NCBI RefSeq assembly: GCF_037975245.1
Contig: NC_092576.1
Span: 5,356,501-5,420,500 of the forward strand
Length of the DNA: 64,000 nucleotides
Reading direction: 5' to 3'
From: Apostichopus japonicus
Taxonomy: Eukaryota > Echinodermata > Holothuroidea > Aspidochirotida > Stichopodidae
The notes below the pieces were generated by a model that did not search any database, was not told where the DNA came from, and saw only the letters and a program-made list of their open reading frames with translations. Shown here piece by piece: positions 45,481-57,690 of this stretch; the stretch's first letter is position 1, and each line of letters opens with the position of its first letter. Made by a program: the position numbers and the translations under genes.

Positions 45481-48400
45481 TTAAAACCGCTGCATATCGT
45501 AATTGTGAAGTGTTTGGTAGATTGAATTCCGTTCTGCTTGAATGTCAGTGTTACTTTGCATTTCCTTCTCCAACAACAAAGTTCTGGCGTAAAGAAGGAT
45601 ATACAGACCACAGTCGCTTGGGGTTGGTTGGAGTGACAATTTAAAAGAAAAAGTGGTTTCAACTGACCATCTCGTACAACGCCATGAATGTCCTTCCAAC
45701 GCTGACCTCTCGTCAAGGAAACGAATGAAGCACTTCATTTCTCCACCAAGATTGTCGCCTCCAAGGGGGTCGAGATAATAAAGTGTTTGCGTAATTGCAT
45801 TTGCAGCTAGTAGTACCCAGTGTACGCTGTTGCGATTAACGGGAAGGAGAATCCATCTACTTCCGATGAGTTTTTGTGCTCTGTACCATTTTCTAGAGAT
45901 TTGGGAAATTGACATTCGTGAACTCATTTGGAATGAATTGCAAAGGAACACGTTGAAATTCGTCACCTGTGTTTGCAGCAAATCTAAATAGTCATTGACT
46001 ACGTTGTCATCTAACCACGAATTACGCAATAGTGATTCGTACAGATCCCGTCGGTCGTAGTTTTCAGTGTACTCCTTTTCTTCATCAATGATTATCGTCT
46101 GGGTTCCAACAGTTTGCCCTCCACTACCTTTTTGTTTATTTCCCGTTTCCAGGATTTCTTGTCGTTTTGGTTAAGGCTGGTTTTTGAGGGTTTTGCTGGT
46201 TCGAGGAGTTCCAATTAGGGTGTTTGACTTCCTTTTATTCGTTTTATTTAAGTGAGACGGAGTAGAGTCCTCTGTTTTCCTTCCTCGTTCTCTGTCATAT
46301 TCGAATGTAACTGTCTGTAGAATATTTTCTGCTGCCGTTTTGCAGTTTCCAATGGCCCCCTTCCTCGATCTTTTCTTCATATCATCTCTGGTTTTTTTCG
46401 ACGTCCGACTCCATTTTTCTTCCACCAATGTTGTTGCTCGTTTTCCCATTTTCTTTTGCTTGCGCACCCTATACTGGAGAACAAACTTCTTTTGTTGTGC
46501 CTCGATAGCAGTGAACATTCTTTGTAGTAATTCGTCCAAGCGAAATCGAAAGTTGGCCACCGTCGTCATTTTAAAATTGTTATTGTATGCTTCCATGTAG
46601 CCCTGTGTCGTTGGTGGGTTGCGGATAAAATATCTGGTAGTGTCGTAATTAGCCTTTTGATATTTTGTCGAGTGTCTGGTCAGGTCACCTAGAATGAGTT
46701 GTGACCAGATAGGAATGGTAGGCAAAACATATGTCAGCATTCTCTCTATCAGTTGGCTACTTTTGAAACAGTTTGGTTTTGAGTTATCGTAGCCAGCTGA
46801 ACTTTCCTCTTTTGACAGGGCTTCCTTCGCGTCGTTGTCTATGTTGTGACATAGTGTCTTGAAATTCGACGATTCCTGAGCTAAAGCATCCTCTTCTGTG
46901 CATCTGCTTGTTTGAGTTTGCTTCAAAGGATTTATTTCTTCTCCCTCGCACTCGTTGTCAGTGACAACAATTTCATTCATTTCAGAGGAATCTCGACTGC
47001 GAAGTGTTGACAAGATTTCCTTCATGTGAAGTTGACAGATCGGTGAGTAGAGTTCTGCTCGAAGGACAATGCAAATCGAATACATCAGTTTTCGAAAGTC
47101 TTGCAACACGCGAACTTCTGCGAGAAGACGAAACAAGCACATGCCAAACCACGAGTTCTTTCTTATAGTACTTACGGCAGTACTCTTTGCCGTCCTTCAT
47201 GAAGTGGCAAAGGCCGCTGTGTACAACCATGCCGTTCAAGTCTTCGTCAGAAGCAACACCGCTCACGATTCTCCAGCTTCTCTCCAGGTATTGCTTCATC
47301 GTTTCTCCAGAGAAAACCTTAAGTGAATATACCAACAATGGAAGGCTCCTATCGCTTGATATTAAACAAGGGGTTGTTAGGTTTCTAAACCCGTATATGC
47401 TCTTCTCTCTGTATCTAAACAACTGAAGCCAGTTAGATATAGTTGGCTCAGACTGATTTGTTGAAATTAGCTCTGCTATGGGACATGGGGATGACTTCTC
47501 CCCCTCCTCTTGTCTCGTTGGATTTGGGAAAACAATAGCATAATACAGATATTCCTTGTTGCCATCTTTCCATGTCACTGAACCCGTGGCATCCCAGTGC
47601 AATGGCACTGTCTTTGCGAGCTCATGGAAGAGGCGAACCCCAGCGTCCGTAAATGAGATTACATAGCTCGGAGAGGCAGAAATCTGTCTGATGTAGTTGT
47701 TCAAACTATCTTGTTTTTTCAAAAGAAGACTTGTTAATACATCTTTATCGCTCTGTAGTTGCCGTCTTCCCTCGTAGCTTATCTGTTTGAAAACAGAGCC
47801 ATCGACACATACTCCGGTTAGGTTTCCGCTAGCCAATGTATGCTCGTCAAGCTTTACGAGACGTTCCGTGTGCAAACGTGATGGGCAATGGCTTTTCCAC
47901 AATTCATTTTGCAGCGTTTTCCGTTCATCGGCTCGCACGGGACGCTGTGAAGTCTCATCTGTTTCGTGTTTGACGCAGCCTGTATAAAACACCATGCATT
48001 TTAGGTTACTGGCCATCGAGAGTCTTGCCAAAACGGAACATGTCGGTCGTCGAGAGCAATATGCGTAAGCACTGAAAATGTCACCGGAAATTTTCCTGCT
48101 GCCCTTCTTGGAAACCCGGTGTCTTTTGAACATCAAGGTACAGAATGGGTTTGATTGCCGGAGCCCTTTATAAAACACATTTACCCACTGTAAAGGTAAT
48201 CGTGTACCCTTTTGCCTGCTTCTAAGGTTTTTCCAATCGTTTTCGTCAATCGAAAAAGAGGCATTAGTCGGAATGGACGCTTCGAAATATTTGTCATATA
48301 CCTGGCAAACATTCAATGAGGAAAGCGTTTCCAGACTGATTGGGCCATGTACAGCCTCGTCGTCCTGGTCAACCGTCTTTTCAAGCTCTTCGGCGTTATC

Positions 48401-49911
48401 AGGTATCTTTACTTGCGGTTTTTCAGTAGTACCGTTGTCCGCAGTTTTACCTTCCGGTAGTGGAACATTCTCCTCTTCCAACTTGGGTATTTCTTCATCG
48501 TCTTTCTCTGTGAACCATGTTATGGCACTTCTCTCAGACGAAAGCTCGTAGAAGAGAATAACGCCATTCACCGCTATGTCTGCGACCGCTTCCTCAAACG
48601 TAGATCTCTCTACGTCTTCGTCGTTATGACAGACCACTCCGTTGTTCCTAAACGTATATGTATAGTAATGACCGCTCCTGCAATCTACGCCTTGGTGTAC
48701 GACCGCAGATACCAGTTTATAATGATATCCTGCGTAACATTGATCGGAAAAGTTCAACTGAAAGTCTGAAATTTCCAGCGATATTAAAGAAGTTACAGGA
48801 ACTGCGCTCTTTCGTCCACCTGCTCTGGTACGATTTACATTTAGAACAATACATGGAGGTAGTTTGTGAATTTCATAACTGTATCCTTTCACCTGGTTCT
48901 GTTTACATTGATTGCACAATACTTCCTCTCGAACCTCGTCTTGAAATATAGCGCTAATATTTCTCTCAGCCTCTGTGTTATCTGTGGTGATGGTCAGCAT
49001 AGGAAGTGACTGCTGTCGTCTCTCTGAGTTGCCACAATTCAAACAAGATATTATTTCAGAAAGAAAAGTCGTTGTCACGAGTGGTGTGTTGCTTTTGACA
49101 TTTTCCCTTTGAATGGCATCACTAATGCAGCGTGCGAAAAACTCACTGGCATCCTGCTGACTCGTAATATTGGTAAAAGGACCACGGACTTCTTCAGCAA
49201 TGGTCTTTATCGCCTGCCTAACTACAACATCGCTTAAGGGTTCCGTTTTGTCCTCTTCTAATTCAAAAAGGAACCGCCTGATTTCGTCAGCAACTGTGCC
49301 AATCGTCGGGGAGGTGTTCTTCAATATTTGTCCAGCGTCTGTAACTTTAATAGCCTGGATGATAGCTGCAAACCAACATGAGTTACCAATGTTACATATT
49401 CCACGACCTGTCAGCGGAAGACATCTGTTGCACGTAAAATTTGAGCGTTCTACATGGTCTGTGGTATCAGGAGAAGTGGATAATCCCACGCACCTGAAAT
49501 GGTACCAATTGTCACAGATGTCGCACTGGAGGTAGGGACTGCCATCGTTCACTTCGCAACAGATGCAGAATCTCTCCTCAGATGGAGTCAGGTCGTGTGT
49601 ATCATCATTCGTCTCTTTATCTGACTGGCTATCGTTACATTGCCGGTTAGTAGCGGCGCTTTCGTCGCAGCGTTCTGTTCCCTTAATTGACACGTCTTCT
49701 TTTGTTGATATTTCTTCTTTGTCAACCTTATACCACTTTTTGAGCATGCAATCTCTCATGTACTCTTTATACAGGTAAAAGCTCAGATGTGACAGAGTTT
49801 TCTTCTTGTGCGCATTCGTCTTCAGGAGTAGAACAGCAACTTGATACCAAAGACTATCATGTCGACGGAAAGAATTAGCCGAGAGCGTTTGTTGCCATTT
49901 CGTCTGGCGAA
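45481..49911 (-). pseudogene. PHD - USP deubiquitinase - MULE-like DDE transposase - Ulp1 protease polyprotein
   Basis: One long minus-strand frame, broken twice. From an acceptor-like site at 49911 it reads, in residues of the frame that opens at 50062: a PHD finger at about 166-214 (CICCEVNDG, CDICDNWYHFRC, CNRC); a USP domain at about 218-506 with the Cys box GICNIGNSCWFAA (C229), two CxxC zinc ligands, and the His box SGHYYTYT (H465) and D481; then a DDE core with LHWDATGSV (D824), LISSDRSLPLL (D904) and GLCHFMKDG. After a frameshift near 47145 the frame continues to TTQGYMEAYNNNFK (Glu at 46591-46593). TAA at 46171-46173 separates it, in the same frame, from an Ulp1/C48 protease with NSVHWVLL, LDPLGGD and QPTPSDCGLY (His, Asp, Gln, Cys all present). 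The MULE reading rests on D-D-CxH-E order and is inference. Confidence 0.75.
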
Positions 49912-50081
49912 CTGGGAAAAAAAGTGTATGAAAAAGTGTAAAAATGTATAATATATCATACAATATATAAGATAAACAGAAAATAAAATAAATATGTAAC
50001 ATGTGATATAAAATAAAGAATATGTAATATATAGAATATGTGTAACAAGCACACACACACACGCATATGTATGTGTGTTAC

Positions 50082-50668
<587 letters not shown>

Positions 50669-51264
50669 CATACAAATGAGTACACATATTGTACATATGA
50701 TACATATACACGTACACTCTGGTCATCGCTGTTGGTACCTTATCACTTGTTCAACGGATGACGTATCATGAGCATGATTTTTTTTGGGGGGGTCACCTTT
50801 TTCTCCTTTCATATATATCAGTCTTACCTTCACCAATTATCTGTTTTTTATCCTTAACGTAATTCGCTAAAATGTTCCTGTATACTATGCCACGTGTCGC
50901 ACAGTGAGAGTCTCTGCTACCGAGGCACATGGGCGTCAATCCGGGGGGGGGGGGGGATGGGGGAGGAGACATGGGGATATGTCCCACACTTTTTGAGATG
51001 AACGGACGCAATATTAAATGTCCCCTATACTTGTACGCAAATCAATGACTTTCGTGTCCTGGAAATTTTTTTACAAGTTTTATATCCGTCCCTATGTAAA
51101 ACCCTTAAAGTCTGTGAATGAGTGTGTGAATGGCGTCACGCGGCTTTGTACCGCATGCCCTGTCTAAACTGGCTTATTTGTCTATGCCACAAGCGCGCGA
51201 TACGTGTCCGATCTCACACATACCATATGCATACAGTATCTGAGTGATATGCACACAACAAGTA

Positions 51265-51717
51265 CGTATATGGCAAGCCATGTGGGATAAATACCGCATA
51301 ATATATGAGCGTATTAATTGGAATTAATACGCTTATATATTATTAGTCAATCATATGGCTTAAATATATCCGCATATTAATTCGAATATATACACGTATT
51401 AATTCGAATATATCCACGTATTAATTCGAATATATACACGTATTAATTCGAATATATACACGTATTAAATAGAATACATATGGGGATTAAATCCAATATA
51501 GAATATGCACGGATTAATTCGAATGTACACGAAAACACATTTCCGCTCTTGCTGTGTACATATCAACGAAAATATTTTGGCGGGCTCTCGAGATCGCTTC
51601 AAACAGCGAAACTATACACATGTACACGCAGGTATATTCCAATTAATACGCATATATGTTCGAATTACTACGCGGATATATTATGTGGTGTTTGTCCCAC
51701 ATGGCTTGCCATATACG
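51265..51717. mobile_element. 453-bp foldback element with minisatellite core
   Basis: Inverted ends of about 40 bases (CGTATATGGCAAGCCATGTG then GGATAAATACCGCATAATAT on the left). The core is a tandem repeat of about 22-28 bases, ATTAATTCGAATATATACACGT, around 51360-51480, followed by more diverged units. No clear target duplication was found. Confidence 0.65.
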
Positions 51718-52512
51718 CATATAATAGTAAGTCCTTCGTTTCATATCCGCTTTTTGCGTTTTGTCGCCGTTTTTCACCCCTTTGAATGTCCATCGAGTTG
51801 TTTACACATATAAATAAAAAACAGCAAACTAAGATATCCAAGTTTTTCCCTGCCAACAGTGTTTATTGGCGAGTAATAAGGGACTCTGCAGATAATGAGT
51901 AGAGTGTCCTCCGACTAACTCCTCATTTAAAATTAATCGCATACAGTCGCCAAAAATCCACTAGTTTTAATAGCTAACATTTATGAGCCGTTGCCTTAAA
52001 ATAGATTCAATCCCTACAATTCGCAAATGTTGCGTCGGAATCACGTCGGCCTTACACAACACACATATAAAGGATTGTGTTGTAGTACGTATTGGTATAC
52101 TGGGTTGCTTAGGACTCCGGTAAAGTGAAAATTATTTACCTCATTATTGAATGAAGTTCACCAGTATTTAAATATTCATATTATGGGCGTGGTCTATTGC
52201 GATTCTGACGAAAAATATCTTCGAGCAAAACAACTTTGAAATTTGTAAATTGTTCGACTTTTAGTCCACCATTTGTAGTAAGATTTAAAAAGATAAGCTA
52301 GTTATGTATGTCGTTATGGCATCATGGAGCCAATGAGCGTTTGAGAAAATCATTGAATAAGACGCAAATAGCGACTTTATTTAATTGTTACACGAAATGA
52401 GTTAACCAATGTGTGAATAATTCTAAAAACCAGTTCTTTTTGTTGTAACTGCACGTTTAATGGAAGAGTTAATAAAAGGTTCACATTATTACGAGAAGTA
52501 TGTGGAAAGTCC

Positions 52513-53936
52513 CCGGGACGTAGCCAGAAACTTGAAAGAGGGAGCAGAATTCAGGGTATTTTGCAACGTACTAACTGGGGCATAGGCCCCCCAGTCCCTT
52601 TCACGGCCCACTCCAGTTAGATCACTTTCCCCCTCCCCACCCCCACCCTAGAGACTTTAACCATACCAGCATGTTTAAACAATTGCGATGAATTCCTCAT
52701 TAATGTTCTTGGGCGGCTTAAGATGGACATAGGAGAGAGAAAACAGTGTCCCAAAATATGACAATTTTGGTAAGACTTTAGCTATGCCAACATGTTTAAA
52801 AACTTGAGATGAAATCTCATCACTATTCTACGGTGGCTTAATAGGGACATTTTTATCTGAAAATGTTGACTTTATATCTAAAAATGTTTACTTTTTATCT
52901 CAAAATGTTTGTATACTTTTTATCTGAATATTTATTCTGTAGTACACTACTAGTACAAGCACTATAACTGAGTGACGCAATGAGTTTTACCAATCTCTGC
53001 AAATACAAACACTATCAGATTTGGCCACTGTAATAAGAAGCCCAGATTGACTAGTAAAAACCCATTTCAACACTAAACAATATATGTGACACGTGTTCGT
53101 TACATCATATATTCCGTAAATTAATTAATAAGTGTGAAATTTAACAGGCAGCATGCATCCTTGAGAAGCTCTAGAGAGGATGTGGGAAACAAAATTATTA
53201 CGTACGACGTACGTAGACTTCGTACATCCTTGTTAAGTTAGCAGTCAACATTTTGAGATAAAAAGTAAAATCTTTCAGACATTTTGAGATAGAAAGTCAC
53301 AATTGTGAGATAAAAGGTCACAATTTTGGGATAAGAAGTCAACATTATGAGATAAAAAGTCAAAATTGTGAAAAAACAAGTCACAATTTTGAGGTAAAGT
53401 GTCTAAATGTTGACTTTATATGTTAACATTTTGAAATTTGAGGACACTTTCCTTTCTCTCATATATGTCTCTATTAAGCCACCGTACTATTCTATGTGCC
53501 TCGTATTGCCCCATTTCCCTAAGCATAGCAAAATAAACAACATGGCTGACGGTGCATTGTTGGGGCTGTAAGTAAAATCATGTCTGATCTGTGTGAAAAC
53601 TGTTAATGTCAACGTCATTTTGGGATTAAAATATTCTTCATATGCTTGGCGACACTCGTATCATGATATGGTCCCTTTTTGAGAAATTTCTGAAAAAGTC
53701 CCTGGCAGAATTTTGAAAGGGGCAGTTCTCACAAAGGGAGCATTATTGATGTACGAAGAAAGTTTATTGTATTACGTAGTAGACGAACTTTCAGTCGAAT
53801 ATTGAGAAGAGTCGCTTTACTTCCTTCAACCTGAACAGAGGGCTTAATATTACCTGGTTTTAGTTCAATTTTGTTCGGGTACTCAAAGGGGGGGGGGGCG
53901 ATCGCTCCCACCGCCCCTCCCCTGTCTACGTCCCTG
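52513..53936. mobile_element. 1,424-bp non-autonomous hAT-like element
   Basis: Ends CCGGGACGTAG and CTACGTCCCTG, flanked by an exact 8-bp target duplication GAAAGTCC at 52505-52512 and 53937-53944. An 8-bp duplication with C(A/C)GGG ends fits hAT. No transposase. It carries a nested second element and an internal tandem repeat of about 124-bp spacing (52650-52850). Confidence 0.8.
52830..53485. mobile_element. 656-bp element nested in the hAT-like element
   Basis: Inverted ends ACGGTGGCTTAATAGGGACA and TGTCTCTATTAAGCCACCGT, flanked by ACTATTCT on both sides (52822-52829 and 53486-53493; nine bases if the terminal A is counted differently). The interior has many gataaaaagtcaacattttga units in both orientations. 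A diverged copy of the left end at 52710-52730 complicates the reading. Confidence 0.6.
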
Positions 53937-54610
53937 GAAAGTCCATTGTTATTGGTTCGCGTTCGCGGTTCATTTCCTATACAGATTGACGTCACACGGT
54001 GACCTGTACATTCATGAGCTTTTACACATCACGTTTCTGGTCAGTGAGAATCTGCTAACTTTGACATCAATTTCTATAAATTACTGTCTCTTTCGACTAA
54101 ACTGGAAGCACAGTATGTCTGTGTACTAAAATAATTCAGTATGAGCCAGAGAATTAATAGATTTTTTGTCGCTTCAAGCTATGAATTGAATTTCAATGCA
54201 TTTAATTGTATAACTATGTAATTACAAGAGTTTTTCTTTACGTGAAAAGGCATGATTCTGTTCGTTTATTCTCAATGAATAATTTTCAGGTCAATCTATA
54301 GCATGTCCACCTATACCTTTAAAAGGTTAAGTTGCCATTATCTGTCAATTAATGTTTTGGAAAAGTTAATTCGTAATTGACAAAACATCCTGACGTTATA
54401 TGATTTTGATACAACCGTACCTAAGCTAAGCAGCTAAAATGACATTACTTGTATACTATAAATTAAACCATAGGCGTACGGAACCATTTCAGTTGGGGGG
54501 GGGCAGAAAGTTTTGTGCCCGAAAGTTCCCATGACACTATCTAAGCGGAGCGCCACCATCAGTTGGCGCGTAGCGCACAAGAAACTTTTTGGCAAAAAAT
54601 GCCTCTCAGA

Positions 54611-55242
54611 CAGGGGCGTAGCGAAGGGGTTTTTGTTGGGGGGTGTGGAGAATTTGATTTGCCTACGGATCTGGAATTGGTGACTGAAATGGGGGAGGGG
54701 TCTAAGGGGAGGGGGTGTAACCCTCCCGTTTGGCACTTTTTAGTTTTGAAACGTCCTTAGATGCAATCTGGTGCACATTTTAAGTCAAATTTGATTTGCC
54801 GACGGATCTGGAAGTGGTGATTGAAATGGGGGAGGGGTCTAAGGGGAGGGGGTGTCCCCCTCCCCTTTGGAACATTTTTAGTTTGGAAACGTCCTTAGAT
54901 GCAATCTGGTGCATATTTCAAGTCAAATTTGATTTGCCGACGGATCTGGAAGTGGTGACTGAAATGGGGGAGGGGTCTAAGGGTAGGGGGTCTACCCCTC
55001 CCCTTTGGAAAATTTTTAGTTTTGAAACGTCCTTAGATGCAATCTGGTGCATATTTTAAGTCAAATTTGGCACGGAAGAAGCTCCCGTTCTCCTTTTCTC
55101 TACTAAGCTTTCCTTCTTTCTTCCCCTTCAGCTCTCTTCACCTTTTCTCCTTTTGCCGACAGACCCAAAATTTGCCGACAGCGACCAAATTATTGAGGGG
55201 GGGGGTGTGACACCCCCACACCCCCCGCTCGCTACGCCCCTG
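54611..55242. mobile_element. 632-bp nested hAT-like MITE
   Basis: Terminal inverted repeats CAGGGGCGTAGCG and CGCTACGCCCCTG, exact 8-bp target duplication CTCTCAGA at 54603-54610 and 55243-55250. Most of the interior is a triple tandem repeat. Confidence 0.85.
54656..55069. repeat. Three tandem 137-138-bp repeats inside the MITE
   Basis: Units start GATTTGCCGACGGATCTGGA at 54656, 54793 and 54931 and end in aagtcaaattt. A frame through them gives short repeated peptides, but nothing suggests a real protein. Confidence 0.9.
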
Positions 55243-55824
55243 CTCTCAGATTTCCGGGCTTCTGAGGCTTTGCAAGTTGCATCTAAACATTCTTTATTTT
55301 ATAATCTCACGTTTTAGAAATTTACACTTCCCCAAAAATTTGGTAAATTAGAAGAAGAAAATATGGTAACATCACTTTGAAGGGGAAAAACGGGACAGTA
55401 CATTTTTTAAGCTCCAATTTAGTTACCGTATTTATTATTTTAACACAGTACTCAGCTACCTCCAGAAAAACACACATTATTCAACGACACGTAGGCGGGA
55501 TAATGTCGCTGTGTCGGGTGAGACTTCAATTTGTCTCACAAAAAAGTATAAAATATAACAAAGAATATGATAAACCTGTACTTCTAGGCTTGTAGGCACC
55601 CCCCCCCCCTCCACCCATCCATGAAAAAGAAAATGTTTCTTATATACACTCATGTCGGGGATGCCCAGGTATACAATTGACTAGTTAGAAAAAAAATGAT
55701 CGTGCAAAAAGCGTGGTAGCCCATATGAGCTGCGCTTATTATTATTCGGGCATCATGATGCTAAATAAAGACAATCATGGAATTGTCGGGCAAAAATTTG
55801 AAAAGATTCGGGCAAGCTACTACA

Positions 55825-55828
<4 letters not shown>

Positions 55829-55903
<75 letters not shown>

Positions 55904-55922
55904 CTTTTTTTTTTTTTTTTTT
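55829..55922. repeat. (AT)n followed by poly-T
   Basis: About 70 bases of AT repeat followed by a T-rich run, within the hAT-like element at 54469-56036. Confidence 0.95.
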
Positions 55923-56049
55923 ATTCCTCCTCTTAGGCTGCCCAAATTTTTCAGGACTTTTGCCCGAATTTCTTGTCCTCTGGAAATTTGGAGGGCAGTC
56001 TGCCCCCTGCCCCCCCCCCCGCCTCGTACGCTTATGAATTAAACGCTCT

Positions 56050-57690
56050 AAGGAATCCTGGTTTAGTTTTTTGTGCAAGTAGTATACCATAGATGCTCTA
56101 ATATTTGCAAACAACTTGCGGAATATCAACCAATCAAATCACGGGCCGGGTACATCCTGCGACAGCCTTATTCGAACGTCGCCCTTATATAAATATAATA
56201 AATATACTAACTGTATATCTGCTTTAGCAGTAGTAGCCTGCGGCACCCTTTCAACCTAGTTTCGAAACAATGATGGCTAGCCGCTAGAACCTTCAGTTAT
56301 TACTTGAAATTGCATAATGGGTATTTGTATAAGCAGTACCAACCTTTAGCAATGCAGCGTAGGACTTCTTCTTCCGAAAACTTGTACTTTTTCGAAAATG
56401 GCATGGTCTCACAAAGCCGCTCATATGAAACGGAAACGAATAACAGTGCACTTCTCCAACTGGTCGAATTCAATTAATTTACAAATCCTAAACCCTTGTT
56501 CCGTTGAACAGTCGATCTAGCGATATGTAGCCAAAACACCCCTTAAGAGGAATTCTAGTGATGGCTTCAGAATACCTGGTGCACACACGTTTTAATGTTC
56601 AACGAATAAAGTGACCCCGTTTACAGCCAAAACGTGCCACCCCTCCCCCCCCCCAATCACCCACTAAACAGGAAGTCGAATCTGTTTACTGTCATAAACT
56701 GATAAAAATATACTAATTGGCAAATTCATCAAACTTGGACGACAGTGGCGGTATAGAACGCCTTTGCGGTCATCAGTGGATTAACTTTTCCTTTCTCGGT
56801 GTCATCTTTATCTTAACATTAAGAATTTAAACCTCTACACAAAGCCACAATTCAACGATTGCGTCATAGTGAAAGGTTTTGCTTACATTTCTTCGTAAAT
56901 GATAGATTATGTCACTCACCAATCAGCATATGGGCGGCCATGACCGCAAAAGCGAAACAAAAGGCAAAGAATCATGTATAAAAACACAAACTAAGTATAT
57001 ATAAACAATATAATATGAAATGCACATACATTGAAAATATATGTCAATTCACAAGCAAACATATGCTTTTACCAAAGATGTTAAACACCAAGATGATATA
57101 TATTTAAAAACACATATCAAACTTACATTTAATCCCAAAATAAAAAAGACTTATTTTAAACACGACGAAATAGGCTATACTTGCAAACATGATGACATAT
57201 TCAAGCAAGCCCCGAAGTGAATCCTAATTTCCAACTAAACGTGACTAGACACTCAAGGGATTTGATCTGAATTGGCTGCATGGAATGTGTCAGAGACCGT
57301 TTAATAATGGCATCAATCACATCTTGAACTTATCTTTGAATCATTTCAGCCTTACATATGGAAATCGACATGGGAAAACGGGAGCCTTCAACAAGTGTAA
57401 ATGCAACTGCATTTGTATAGCAGTGTAGCGATACGCATATCAAGTATACAGTTAAAGTGAAGTCGTATCACAGAGACGAATATACGGGTGGTGGGATAAC
57501 GTCGCCCCCCCCCCCCCCCCACCCCACCCAGACACCAACCCAGTTGGCACAAAGAAAACATGAGAGAAGAGATGGGGAGAAAGAAGGGTGAGGGGAAGAA
57601 ATACTAGAAAAGAGGAATGAGAGGATAGGAAATAGAAAGACGGAAACTAAATAGTTTATATGTCGAAAAATATTTTATTTCGATGTATAT
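56050..57690. other. Intergenic DNA without a supported gene
   Basis: No coding region or element recognised. C runs occur near 56645-56655 and 57505-57521. Confidence 0.4.

Larger units (their letters stand above)
54469..56036. mobile_element. hAT-like element with a second element nested inside
   Basis: Imperfect ends CATAGGCGTACGGAAC and GCCTCGTACGCTTATG, with exact 8-bp target duplications AATTAAAC at 54461-54468 and 56037-56044. It contains the element at 54611-55242 and an (AT)n plus poly-T tract near the right end. No coding capacity. Confidence 0.8.

Noticed and set aside
48273-49535. KDZ (Kyakuja-Dileera-Zisupton) classification of the Ulp1-bearing element
   Set aside because: The Ulp1 domain fits, but the CxH after the second Asp and the TTQGYMEAYNNNFK glutamate box look closer to MULE. 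Left open pending a profile search.
46340-49778. Several + strand open frames of 60-120 codons
   Set aside because: They are shadows of the long minus-strand PHD-USP-DDE-Ulp1 frame.
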